A DNA stretch of 40,436 nucleotides. It comes from Bryobacterales bacterium (GTDB lineage Bacteria; Acidobacteriota; Terriglobia; Bryobacterales; Bryobacteraceae). Positions 23,985 to 30,572 of the stretch are shown here, in pieces (position 1 is the stretch's first letter; the number at the start of each line of letters is the position of its first letter). The notes under the pieces were generated by a model. It saw nothing but the letters and a program-made list of their open reading frames with translations. It did no database searches and had not been told where the DNA came from. The stretch lies in NCBI GenBank assembly GCA_003162425.1, contig PMOK01000120.1:1-40436 (forward strand). Direction: 5' to 3'. The position numbers and the translations under genes were made by a program.

Positions 23985-24676
23985 TCCCCTTCCACCCAAA
24001 TCTCTCCGTCCGTAAAATGCTCCTTCTTCCAAATCGGAACCGTGCGCTTCAGCCGGTTGATTCCCTCCAGCGCCGCTTCGAAAGCCGGCTTGCGGTGCGG
24101 CGCCGTGACGATCACCGCCACGCTGGTTTCTCCCACCTGCATTCGTCCCAGCCGGTGGACCATCGCGATCCGGCTGATGGCGTGCGCCGCCGCCAGCTCG
24201 CGCCCAATTTCGGCCATGGTCTTTATCGCCATCGGCTCGTAGCACTCGTAATCCAGAAACTCCGTAGGACGGCCCTTGGTGTTGTTTCGCACCACGCCCT
24301 CGAAATTCACGAGCGCTCCGTCCACGCCATGCAGCAATTGTTTTGCGATACCCGCGGTGTCGATGGGCTCGCGCGTGAGAGCAAAGAAATGGCCCGGCCC
24401 GGCATCGAAAATCTGCTGCGTATAGCGGCCCGATCCGCCGCTCACCGGGGGCAGAAATGCGATCTCGTCACCCTCGCACACGATTTCCGAACGATCGCAA
24501 AACTGATGGTTCGAGGCCAGCACGATGCTGGACCGAAGCTCCTTGAAACGCGGAAAACGGCCCGCGTAGCGCTCGAAAATCGAATCGACGCGCGCTCCCG
24601 GATCAACCTCAATGGCCTCCTCGGCGCAGCCGGTAATATCCCTCAACATGCCGAAAAACAAGACTCTGACGCGCAC
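23957..24676 (-). CDS. moaX: MoaD-MoaE fusion, molybdopterin synthase
   Basis: The 239-residue product joins both subunits of molybdopterin synthase. Residues 1-81 are MoaD: RVRVLFFGMLRDITGCAEEA, GDEIAFLPPVSGG, ending in the double glycine (G80-G81) that must be freed to carry thiocarboxylate. A linker starting SGRYTQQIF leads to MoaE (~95-235): GALVNFEGVVRNNTKG, FLDYECYEPMAIKTMAEIG, MVHRLGRMQVGETSVAVIV and the catalytic VPIWKKEHFTDGEIWVEG. The enzyme adds two sulfurs to cPMP to make molybdopterin. The fused MoaX of Mycobacterium tuberculosis is cut after its Gly-Gly, and the same processing (GG-S) is expected here. No other moa gene is in the window. Confidence 0.95.
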   Translation of the reverse strand: MRVRVLFFGMLRDITGCAEEAIEVDPGARVDSIFERYAGRFPRFKELRSSIVLASNHQFCDRSEIVCEGDEIAFLPPVSGGSGRYTQQIFDAGPGHFFALTREPIDTAGIAKQLLHGVDGALVNFEGVVRNNTKGRPTEFLDYECYEPMAIKTMAEIGRELAAAHAISRIAMVHRLGRMQVGETSVAVIVTAPHRKPAFEAALEGINRLKRTVPIWKKEHFTDGEIWVEGEWDESVLKK

Positions 24677-24890
24677 TTGATGTCATAGTAACAGACGGTT
24701 AGCACGTGAACCGGTTTCAGCCATGTAGGATAAGCCTCCGGCTTGTCAAGGTTTTCACTTTGCGTCGGCTGCTCCTTCCCCAACATGGCATCCTGACGCC
24801 CCCTATCTCCTCAAAGGTCAGGCTCTCCTTGCGCGCCGCTATGGCCCAGCGGAATGGGCAATAGGGAATTGGTTTCTTGTGCGCCCGGGC
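24677..24890. other. Non-coding gap with no clear feature
   Basis: This stretch lies upstream of the MoaD-MoaE gene and downstream of the decayed gene, both on minus. A small inverted repeat AAGCC-TCC-GGCTT near 24734-24746 is the only structure I see. It probably holds the promoter of the moa run. No ORF with protein-like content, tRNA or repeat was found. Confidence 0.5.
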
Positions 24891-25529
24891 CTAGCAACCG
24901 ACGTTTAACAGAGAGGCCTTACCCGTAATCCGACTCACACGCGTGTTTTGTCGGACATCCTCCAAGAATTGGTTCGCGAGCTCCACGAACTTCTCAGCGA
25001 TCGCGCAATAATCCGCATCCTTCGGTAGATTTATAGACGTCGCCAAGCCCTCCTGGAAGCAGTCGCTTTCGGGAAGCGGCATGTATCCAACAATCGGTGG
25101 CTTTAGTTGATCCACGTCGGGAGTCCCAGGTGCCTTAGCGGCACCTCGTCTGGCTCTTGCCAGGGGTTGTGCTTGAGCGAGTTCGACAAAAGTTGAAGGG
25201 TCTTCATGGATCTTTCCCACTCTGGGAACGATCTTAGCTTGAGCAGGGCAATCAGATTCTTCCAACCGTCCTTAGCCATTAGCCGCTTCCGTTGGTCCAT
25301 CACGTTTTGCTGATATTATTTGCGGGGAACAGTGCTCCCGCCGTTGGCACGAGCGGCGAGGGTTATCAATTCCCTCTCGACCCTGGCACATTTCATTGAT
25401 AAACGGGAGATCAGTAAACAGCCATTGCTCCCACGCAGCATTCGGATCGGCCTGCCTCAGTCGACCCGACCGAAGCTTTTTCTCAGTCCTAATGACCCTG
25501 ATCATCTGGCTCGCGATGTCTCGCTGCAT
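24891..25529 (-). pseudogene. Decayed conserved gene with in-frame stop and frameshifts
   Basis: Coding sense can be followed through three pieces on the minus strand. Piece one (25529 to about 25388) reads QMIRVIRTEKKLRSGRLRQA and FTDLPFINEMC. Piece two (about 25381 to 25110) reads VERELITLAARANGGSTVPRK, a TAA stop at 25316-25318, then YQQNVMDQRKRLMAKDG, WKNLIALLKLRSFPEWER and LLSNSLKHNPWQEPDE. Piece three (about 25110 to 24891) reads YMPLPESDCFQEGLATSINL, DADYCAIAEKFVELANQFLE and DVRQNTRVSRITG. The joins look like a deletion plus frameshift near 25385 and a frameshift between 25095 and 25140. The family is unknown to me. The protein fragments have no repeats, signal or membrane segment. Confidence 0.7.
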
Positions 25530-25643
25530 AACACGAGTATTGCAAACAAGAATCGACATTTCTTGGGCCGAACAGGCCTACCGAGCACGCCGCCAAACGC
25601 CAGTTTCAGGAAATCCGAGTTCCGGCGGAGTTATGATGGACTC

Positions 25644-25874
25644 ATGCCGTGGCCCGAACGCATCATCGTTGATACCGAGATCCTGGCTGGAAAGCCTGTG
25701 ATCCGCGGTACGCGCATTGCCGTCGAGCTCATCTTGGAGTTGCTAGCGGCAGGCCAGCCCGAGCACGAGATTCTGGCGAATTATCCGGGCCTGACGAGGG
25801 AGGACGTCCTCGCCTGCCTGTCATACGCGAGCTACCTGGCGCACGAGTACAGAGCCTATCCGATCTCTGCCTGA
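25644..25874 (+). CDS. DUF433 antitoxin
   Basis: ATG 25644 starts a 76-residue product. The family hallmarks are clear: RIIVDTEILAGKPVIRGTRI, then VELILELLAAGQPEHEILAN, then YPGLTREDVLACLSYASYLA. DUF433 proteins contain a small winged/helix-turn-helix domain and pair with DUF5615 PIN-like proteins as toxin-antitoxin modules (VapB45/VapC45-like). The stop TGA overlaps the ATG of the DUF5615 gene (ATGA), the usual coupling for such pairs. Because the partner is broken, this antitoxin may now be an orphan. Confidence 0.93.
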   Translation: MPWPERIIVDTEILAGKPVIRGTRIAVELILELLAAGQPEHEILANYPGLTREDVLACLSYASYLAHEYRAYPISA

Positions 25875-26199
25875 TGAGATTTCTGGCGGATGAGAACTTC
25901 CCTCGCCTAACCGTTGAGTCACTCCGAAAACAAGGTCACGACGTACTTTGGGTCCGCACCGACTGTCCCGGTTTGGCGGATCGAGTATGATCGAGGTTTT
26001 TTGGCAGCTCGCGCTGCAACGACCAGATGGTCTCCAACGTTCCGGAGTCATTCTGCTTCGCGTGCATCCCGCGGTTCCTGAAAACCTGGATCCGCTCGTC
26101 GTAGCAATGCTCCGTGCCGAGCGCGAGTGGATCGGGCATGTCAGCATCGTCACTAGGGACGGTATTGAGATGATTCCGACTGGGGGCAGGCGTGCGTGA
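25874..26199 (+). pseudogene. DUF5615 PIN-like toxin, internally deleted and split
   Basis: The N-terminal part (38 codons to TGA at 25988-25990) reads RFLADENFPRLTVESLRKQG, HDVLWVRTDCPGLADRV, with the first active-site acidic residues. The C-terminal part, in another frame from about 25987, reads FWQLALQRPDGLQRSG, VILLRVHPAVPENLDPLVV and EREWIGHVSIVTRDGIEMI to 26199. Compared with the family, about 15-20 residues with the second acidic cluster (LLTFDKD-like) are missing at the join. A net frameshift also remains, so nuclease activity is very unlikely. An ATG at 25987 overlaps the TGA, so the C-terminal piece could still be made alone. The 3' end overlaps the next gene by 8 bases. Confidence 0.85.
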
Positions 26200-27679
26200 A
26201 ATAGTCGTGGGTTTGACCCTCCCCGGCCTGCTCGACCGGCTCGAAGCCGCCAAGCGGCAATTTGAGCCCGGCGGCCAAGCCCAGACGGCGAAGCTGCTAG
26301 CTACCGTCGGCCGCCGAAGGTTTTCCGACGCGCCATCGCTAATCCGATTCCACGAATCACTGCTTTTTTTTCGCGCCTATCCCGCGGATGAAGAAATTCG
26401 GCGAATTGCCGCCAATCTGCTCACGTCGTTCCAGGATCGGATCGCGAGCTTACGCCGCGCGGGCCGCGACCTGGACCCATTCGAAGAACCGGACGTTTCC
26501 GGTATCTCAGGAACCGCGTTCTCAGCCATCTTCACCTACGACATCGCGCGCTGGTTGGCGGCCCATCATCCCACTCGCGTCGATATTGATTGGGACTCGA
26601 CCGACCCCACGCTGCTCGGCCCCTTGCTCCGCCGCCTGCATCCGTTCTTTGCCGAGGATCTGCTGGTTGAGGCCAACATCCCCTATTTGGACTGGTTTCG
26701 TGCAGCCAAGAAAGGCCGCGGCACCGATCTCCAATGGCTGATCTCCCGCATCGAGCATTTTTCTCTCAAGCCCGAGGAGCGCTCCGAGTTGTACGCCGGA
26801 GCCAAGATCGCCATTCGATGGGAACTGGGCCACGGGCCAAAGACGCGTTCGAACCTTCGCTTTCCCGGCGTTCGCAAGTTCTTCTATCACGATGGGCCAT
26901 TGCTGCGGCGCGCCGAGGTCTCGCTCGCGGCCGAGCTCGAATCGCCCAAGCTTCCTATAAAGAAACTCAGCCGCGCGCGTGGCGAACAACTTCTCGACCT
27001 GGCGCGCGAAACCTCCGCGATGCGCTATCGCGAATTGCACGGCTTCACCTATGGCGATCCAGCCCAAGTGATCCACACCGAGCTGGGACGCGGGGTCGAA
27101 GTGTTCGTTACGGGCGTTCCGCGAGAGCATCGGCTGCCCTTGCGTGCTTATCATGCCGGCATGTTCTTCAAGAATGCGGTGCCTATCGGCTACATCGAAT
27201 GCCTGACCCTGTTCGATCGCATGGAGGTTGGCTTCAACCTCTATTACACGTTCCGGGAAGGTGAGACGGCCTGGCTCTACGCGCGCCTGCTCCGCCTCTT
27301 CCGCCAACTCCTCGCCGTAAATTATTTCGCGGTGGACCCATATCAAATCGGACTTCATAACGACGAAGCCATCGATTCCGGCGCATTCTGGTTTTACCGC
27401 AAGCTCGGATTTCGCCCGACCGATCCTAAAGTGGCTCACCTTCTGGAATCAGAAGAAAAAAAGCTGAAAGCGGACCCGACTCACCGAACGCGGCCTGGCG
27501 CCCTACGCCGTCTCGCTGCAGGTTGGATGATCTACGAAACGCCGGGCGCCAAGCCACGCAAGTGGGACAATTTCGAAGTGCGCCGCATGGCCATGCGCCT
27601 TCCTGAAGGCGTACGGCAAAAAACGGACCAGTCAGAAAAGTGGCTGTTGGCTAGAATCTCTGCGGGGGTGAACCCCTGA
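26192..27679 (+). CDS. Conserved hypothetical protein with GNAT-like C-terminal region
   Basis: The frame starts at GTG 26192 (REIVVGLTLPGLLDRLEA) and gives 495 residues, with no signal peptide or membrane helix. The N-terminal ~250 residues are helical and Arg/Leu-rich (FHESLLFFRAYPADEEIRRI, FAEDLLVEANIPYLDWFRAA). The middle part (LLDLARETSAMRYRELHGFT, VIHTELGRGVEVFVTGVPRE) leads to FFKNAVPIGYIECLTLFDRM and FREGETAWLYARLLRLFRQL. SGAFWFYRKLGFRP resembles the last motif of GNAT acetyltransferases. The whole protein seems to be a conserved acidobacterial type, but the name and substrate are unknown to me. A distant acyltransferase is the best guess. It overlaps the toxin remnant but is probably expressed on its own. 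Confidence 0.8.
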   Translation: MREIVVGLTLPGLLDRLEAAKRQFEPGGQAQTAKLLATVGRRRFSDAPSLIRFHESLLFFRAYPADEEIRRIAANLLTSFQDRIASLRRAGRDLDPFEEPDVSGISGTAFSAIFTYDIARWLAAHHPTRVDIDWDSTDPTLLGPLLRRLHPFFAEDLLVEANIPYLDWFRAAKKGRGTDLQWLISRIEHFSLKPEERSELYAGAKIAIRWELGHGPKTRSNLRFPGVRKFFYHDGPLLRRAEVSLAAELESPKLPIKKLSRARGEQLLDLARETSAMRYRELHGFTYGDPAQVIHTELGRGVEVFVTGVPREHRLPLRAYHAGMFFKNAVPIGYIECLTLFDRMEVGFNLYYTFREGETAWLYARLLRLFRQLLAVNYFAVDPYQIGLHNDEAIDSGAFWFYRKLGFRPTDPKVAHLLESEEKKLKADPTHRTRPGALRRLAAGWMIYETPGAKPRKWDNFEVRRMAMRLPEGVRQKTDQSEKWLLARISAGVNP

Positions 27680-27788
27680 AGTGATGTCGGCAAAATGGTT
27701 AGCAATCGCCTGTCTTAGAGCCTGAAACCAGAGAAAATCTGTCGACGATTCTCGACCACGAACCGGCGGCTAGCAACCAGCTACTTTT

Positions 27789-28247
27789 TTACGCAGCGAA
27801 CCGTTTGCCTACCGTCCGTCGTGCTCGGAGCAATCGAATGCGGACCGCGGTTTCAGTCCAGCCGTGGGCTTTGGCGATTTCCTGAACCTTGTAGCCTTCC
27901 AGGTAGTGGCGCTGCAGAACCAGGCGGTCGTTCTTTTTGCAAGTCTTGAGAATCCGGCGGACATCGATGGCGGCCAGGTTGACCCTGGGTGGCGTGGACA
28001 ACTCGGGGAGAGCTTGGAGGAATGGCTGCCGGCGCATGGAACTGCGGTGGATGTTGAGCGCGATGCTGTTCATCCAGGTGAGCACCATGCTGGAGTCACG
28101 CAACTGGCCAAGTCGCTCCCAGCCGCGAACCCAAGCGGCCTGCGCCGTCTCCTGCGCCCCATCGTAAGTCAATCCGCGTGACACTAGAAAACGGACGGTC
28201 AGGTGGTAGCCCCTTTTGTATGCGCTTCCGTATTCTTCGCTTGTCAT
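27789..28247 (-). CDS. ECF-type sigma factor
   Basis: I take ATG 28247 (MTSEEYGSAYKRGYHLTVRF), giving 152 residues; an in-frame start 11 codons upstream is possible. Region 2 is seen in RGLTYDGAQETAQAAWVRGW and MVLTWMNSIALNIHRSSMRR. Region 4 is IDVRRILKTCKKNDRLVLQR, then HYLEGYKVQEIAKAHGWTET and AVRIRLLRARRTVGKRF, a clear helix-turn-helix. There is no adjacent anti-sigma gene on its strand. It diverges from the pseudopilin-like genes; the shared control region has the CGGTTAAC pair, so those genes are candidate targets. Confidence 0.88.
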   Translation of the reverse strand: MTSEEYGSAYKRGYHLTVRFLVSRGLTYDGAQETAQAAWVRGWERLGQLRDSSMVLTWMNSIALNIHRSSMRRQPFLQALPELSTPPRVNLAAIDVRRILKTCKKNDRLVLQRHYLEGYKVQEIAKAHGWTETAVRIRLLRARRTVGKRFAA

Positions 28248-28303
28248 GGTTTCCGGATAGGCAGTTTTAGCACCACGCACCGAAAACGATCGCTGGGGTA
28301 GTC

Positions 28304-28355
28304 CGGTTAACCGCTAAGTGTTGCGTTACGTTCGGTTAACGAACATTCATGAATG
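28304..28355. promoter_or_regulatory. Paired CGGTTAAC sites and a 12-base palindrome
   Basis: CGGTTAAC occurs at 28304-28311, inside the perfect palindrome CGGTTAACCG (28304-28313). It occurs again at 28333-28340, inside the imperfect inverted repeat GTTCG-GTTAA-CGAAC (28330-28344). The centre-to-centre distance is 29 bases, close to three helical turns. Immediately after lies CATTCATGAATG (28344-28355), a perfect 12-base palindrome. All sit in the ~190-base gap between the divergent sigma-factor and pseudopilin-like genes, so they look like operator sites for a dimeric regulator. Confidence 0.55.
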
Positions 28356-28434
28356 GAAAACTGGAACCTGAGCCCGCATTCCCTCCTAGGGTGTTGATTC
28401 GGCAAGATTTTCTGGTCGGTGCAAAAATTTCCGA

Positions 28435-28890
28435 TTGGCTCGCACGATTACGTTTGAAACAACGTCACGAGTGCGGGTGTTCCCTCGGATTGTGTTGATC
28501 GTGGCGCTAGCGATCCTGGTGCTGGCGATTCCTGGTGGGAAGCAGGATCGTCATGCAACTGAAATGGCGGCTGTCCGTGACATCGTGACTACCATGAGTA
28601 TGCAGACGCAGTATATGTCGCAGTTCGGCAAATACGCCGCCTCGCTGGCCGAACTCGGTCCGGCGAGGAATGGTGTTCGTCCCGGGCCTTGGGCTGCCGA
28701 CTTGATTCCCGCAAGTTTGGCGTCGGGTCAGAAGGATGGGTACTTGTTCAGGATTGCGCGGACCCCGGGCGGATACTCAATCAATGCCGAGCCTATAGTA
28801 TTTGGCAAAACTGGTCACCGCACGTTCTACACGGATGAGAGCATGATCATCCGCCCAGAACCAGGGACCGGAGCCGTCTTCGGAGAATAG
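28435..28890 (+). CDS. Pseudopilin-like protein without prepilin motif
   Basis: The start is probably TTG 28435, giving 151 residues; a GTG at 28471 is an alternative. A basic N terminus leads to one hydrophobic helix (IVLIVALAILVLAI). The rest is clearly a paralogue of the next gene: both have QTQYxxxFGKYAASLxELGP, LIPASLxSxxKxGYLF and a TFYxDxxxxI-type end. It lacks the Gly-Phe-x-x-x-Glu prepilin peptidase site, so it may stay as a bitopic membrane protein. No Shine-Dalgarno is clear at either start. Confidence 0.7.
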   Translation: MARTITFETTSRVRVFPRIVLIVALAILVLAIPGGKQDRHATEMAAVRDIVTTMSMQTQYMSQFGKYAASLAELGPARNGVRPGPWAADLIPASLASGQKDGYLFRIARTPGGYSINAEPIVFGKTGHRTFYTDESMIIRPEPGTGAVFGE

Positions 28891-28944
28891 CCCGGAATTC
28901 AAATAGGCGGCCGGTTGCACGCGGAAGCGCGGCGAAGCGTCGTA

Positions 28945-29391
28945 ATGGATATGCGATACAGGCAGCGTGGTTTTTCGTTGGTCGAGATTTTAGTCGTGAC
29001 TGCGATCGTCGGAGCGATTGTCGCCCTAGCCGTGCCCGCGCTCAGGAACGGCCATGTCAAAGTCAGCGGCGGTGAGACAATGGCGGTGCGCGAAATGCAA
29101 CTGATCGTCCGGGCTCAAACGCAGTATCGGGCGCGCTTCGGCAAATACGCCGCGTCGCTGGACGAATTGGGTCCGCGCGCTGCTGCCCTGATTCCTGCGA
29201 GCCTGGTATCGCCCGAGAAGGAGGGTTACCTGTTCGCTATGGTGCGGACGCGGACCGGCTACGCGCTTCTCGCTAGTCCGAGAATCTATGTATTCGACGG
29301 CCGGCGAACGTTCTATGCGAACCAGGACGGTGTGATCCACGAAAGCCGCGGAGAGCGGCCGGCCTCCTCAGACAGCCCGGTATTCCGGTAG
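28945..29391 (+). CDS. Type IV pilin / type II secretion pseudopilin-like protein
   Basis: ATG 28945 gives 148 residues; the open frame extends upstream to TTG 28915. The class III signal RQRGFSLVEILVVTAIVGAI is textbook: cleavage after Gly, N-methylation of Phe, Glu at +5, then a ~20-residue hydrophobic helix. The globular part has QTQYRARFGKYAASLDELGP, LIPASLVSPEKEGYLFAMV and RTFYANQDGVIHESRG, close to GspG-like pseudopilins seen in acidobacteria. It needs a prepilin peptidase, not present in the window. It lies 54 bases after its paralogue. Confidence 0.9.
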   Translation: MDMRYRQRGFSLVEILVVTAIVGAIVALAVPALRNGHVKVSGGETMAVREMQLIVRAQTQYRARFGKYAASLDELGPRAAALIPASLVSPEKEGYLFAMVRTRTGYALLASPRIYVFDGRRTFYANQDGVIHESRGERPASSDSPVFR

Positions 29392-29396
29392 CGGCT

Positions 29397-29984
29397 TTGC
29401 TACTGCGACTAGTCAAAAAGTTGCACACATACGCCGGATTGCTGACTTTCCTCAATCTGGCGGTGTACGGCGTGGTGGGACTATCCATCCCGTTGTTGCG
29501 GCAGTCGCAAACCGCGCCACCGGTGATCACTTATCGGAACTTTGCCGTTCCGCCGAACCTGACTGACCGCCAAGTGGCCGAGCAGATCTGCTCGTTGCTG
29601 CACCTTTCGCTGGCCACGCCGGTGAACCAGGCGGCGATCCAGCACGACGCCGCCAACAACTTGTTCCTCGATTTCTGGCATGCCAACGGCCGCGACCAGG
29701 TTACGGTCCTCGAAAAGGAGGGACGGCTTCGCATCGAGACCACGCGCAATAACATTGGCCTGTACCTGTATACACTCCACGAAACTACCGCTGCGTTTCA
29801 CTCCGGCGACTGGCGCATGCAGTTATGGGCGGATTACAACGAGTTCGCCATGTGGTGCCTGCTTGCGATGATCGCCTCAGGCTTCGCAATGTTCCTCGCC
29901 TCGCGCGCCCGAAGCAGGCTGGCGCAGATTTCACTCGCCACCGGCTGCTGCCTTTTCGCCGGGCTATATTTCTGGACCCGATGA
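29397..29984 (+). CDS. PepSY-associated membrane protein, first half of a pair
   Basis: Starts at TTG 29397, only 5 bases after the pilin stop, and gives 195 residues. Topology: one N-terminal helix (YAGLLTFLNLAVYGVVGLSI), a ~110-residue extracytoplasmic part with a PepSY-like layout (TDRQVAEQICSLLHLSLATP, ATTRNN-like strand and IGLYLYTLHETTAAF), then two C-terminal helices (EFAMWCLLAMIASGFAMFLA and ISLATGCCLFAGLYFW). LHxxxG- and HxxLY-like patterns suggest the PepSY_TM/PiuB iron-reductase-like family, but at half the usual length. It overlaps the next gene (ATGA). Confidence 0.75.
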   Translation: MLLRLVKKLHTYAGLLTFLNLAVYGVVGLSIPLLRQSQTAPPVITYRNFAVPPNLTDRQVAEQICSLLHLSLATPVNQAAIQHDAANNLFLDFWHANGRDQVTVLEKEGRLRIETTRNNIGLYLYTLHETTAAFHSGDWRMQLWADYNEFAMWCLLAMIASGFAMFLASRARSRLAQISLATGCCLFAGLYFWTR

Positions 29985-30517
29985 GTATGTATCAAAAACT
30001 GCGAGGCCTGCACCTGGCAACCGCGCTCTTCTCCTTGGTGTTTTTGCTGGCTTATGGCATCAGCGCCGTGGAATTGGCTCACCGCAAATGGTTCACTCAT
30101 CCCGAACAATCGACGGTGCAGACTCGCAAACTGGCGCCCGGCATCACGGATGCCAGAGTGTTGGCCAGCGAATGGCGCGGCGAATTGGAGTCCATCGAAA
30201 ACTCTCCGGGTGTCCTCAAATTTCGCGTGACCACGTCCCTGGGCACGAAGCATGAGGTCGCCTATTCCATCGCGACGGGCGAAACGACGGTGAAGACCAC
30301 CACCATCAGCTTCCTGACCACACTCGCGTGGATTCATGTCTCGCACGGAATTTGGGCGTTCGCAGCGGCGCTGGTGTCTTTAGCATTGTTGACGCTTGGC
30401 GCCACCGGCATTTATTTGTGGTTCCACAATCACAATGAGCGATGGATCGGGGGCGCGCTGATGGCGGCAGAAGTTGTGATCACGGCGGCACTCATCATTT
30501 CGATGCGCGGGGGCTAG
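29981..30517 (+). CDS. PepSY-associated membrane protein, second half of a pair
   Basis: ATG 29981 overlaps the previous stop and gives 178 residues. It has the same layout as its neighbour: an N-terminal helix (LHLATALFSLVFLLAYGISA), an extracytoplasmic part (TDARVLASEWRGELESIENS, TTSLGTKHEVAYSIATGETT), a helix with WIHVSHGIWAFAAALVSLAL and a TLGATGIYLWFHNHNERW end, then a last helix (AAEVVITAALIISM). HVSHG and the YLWF motif fit PepSY_TM proteins, where the His residues may bind haem or metal. Together with the preceding gene it could form a heterodimer equal to one full-length PepSY_TM protein. Confidence 0.75.
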   Translation: MSMYQKLRGLHLATALFSLVFLLAYGISAVELAHRKWFTHPEQSTVQTRKLAPGITDARVLASEWRGELESIENSPGVLKFRVTTSLGTKHEVAYSIATGETTVKTTTISFLTTLAWIHVSHGIWAFAAALVSLALLTLGATGIYLWFHNHNERWIGGALMAAEVVITAALIISMRGG

Positions 30518-30572
30518 TGCGTTTCGGAAAAACTAAGTGGCATTGCACTTTCATGGTATACATTCATCGAAC

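Noticed and set aside
23985-24245. N-terminal extension of the VWFA frame (Gly/Arg-rich)
   Set aside because: It is the MoaE coding region read in another frame; a good Shine-Dalgarno and signal peptide sit at 23984.
24677-24890. Possible tRNA or small RNA in the gap before the moa run
   Set aside because: No cloverleaf, CCA end or strong promoter-terminator pair could be seen.
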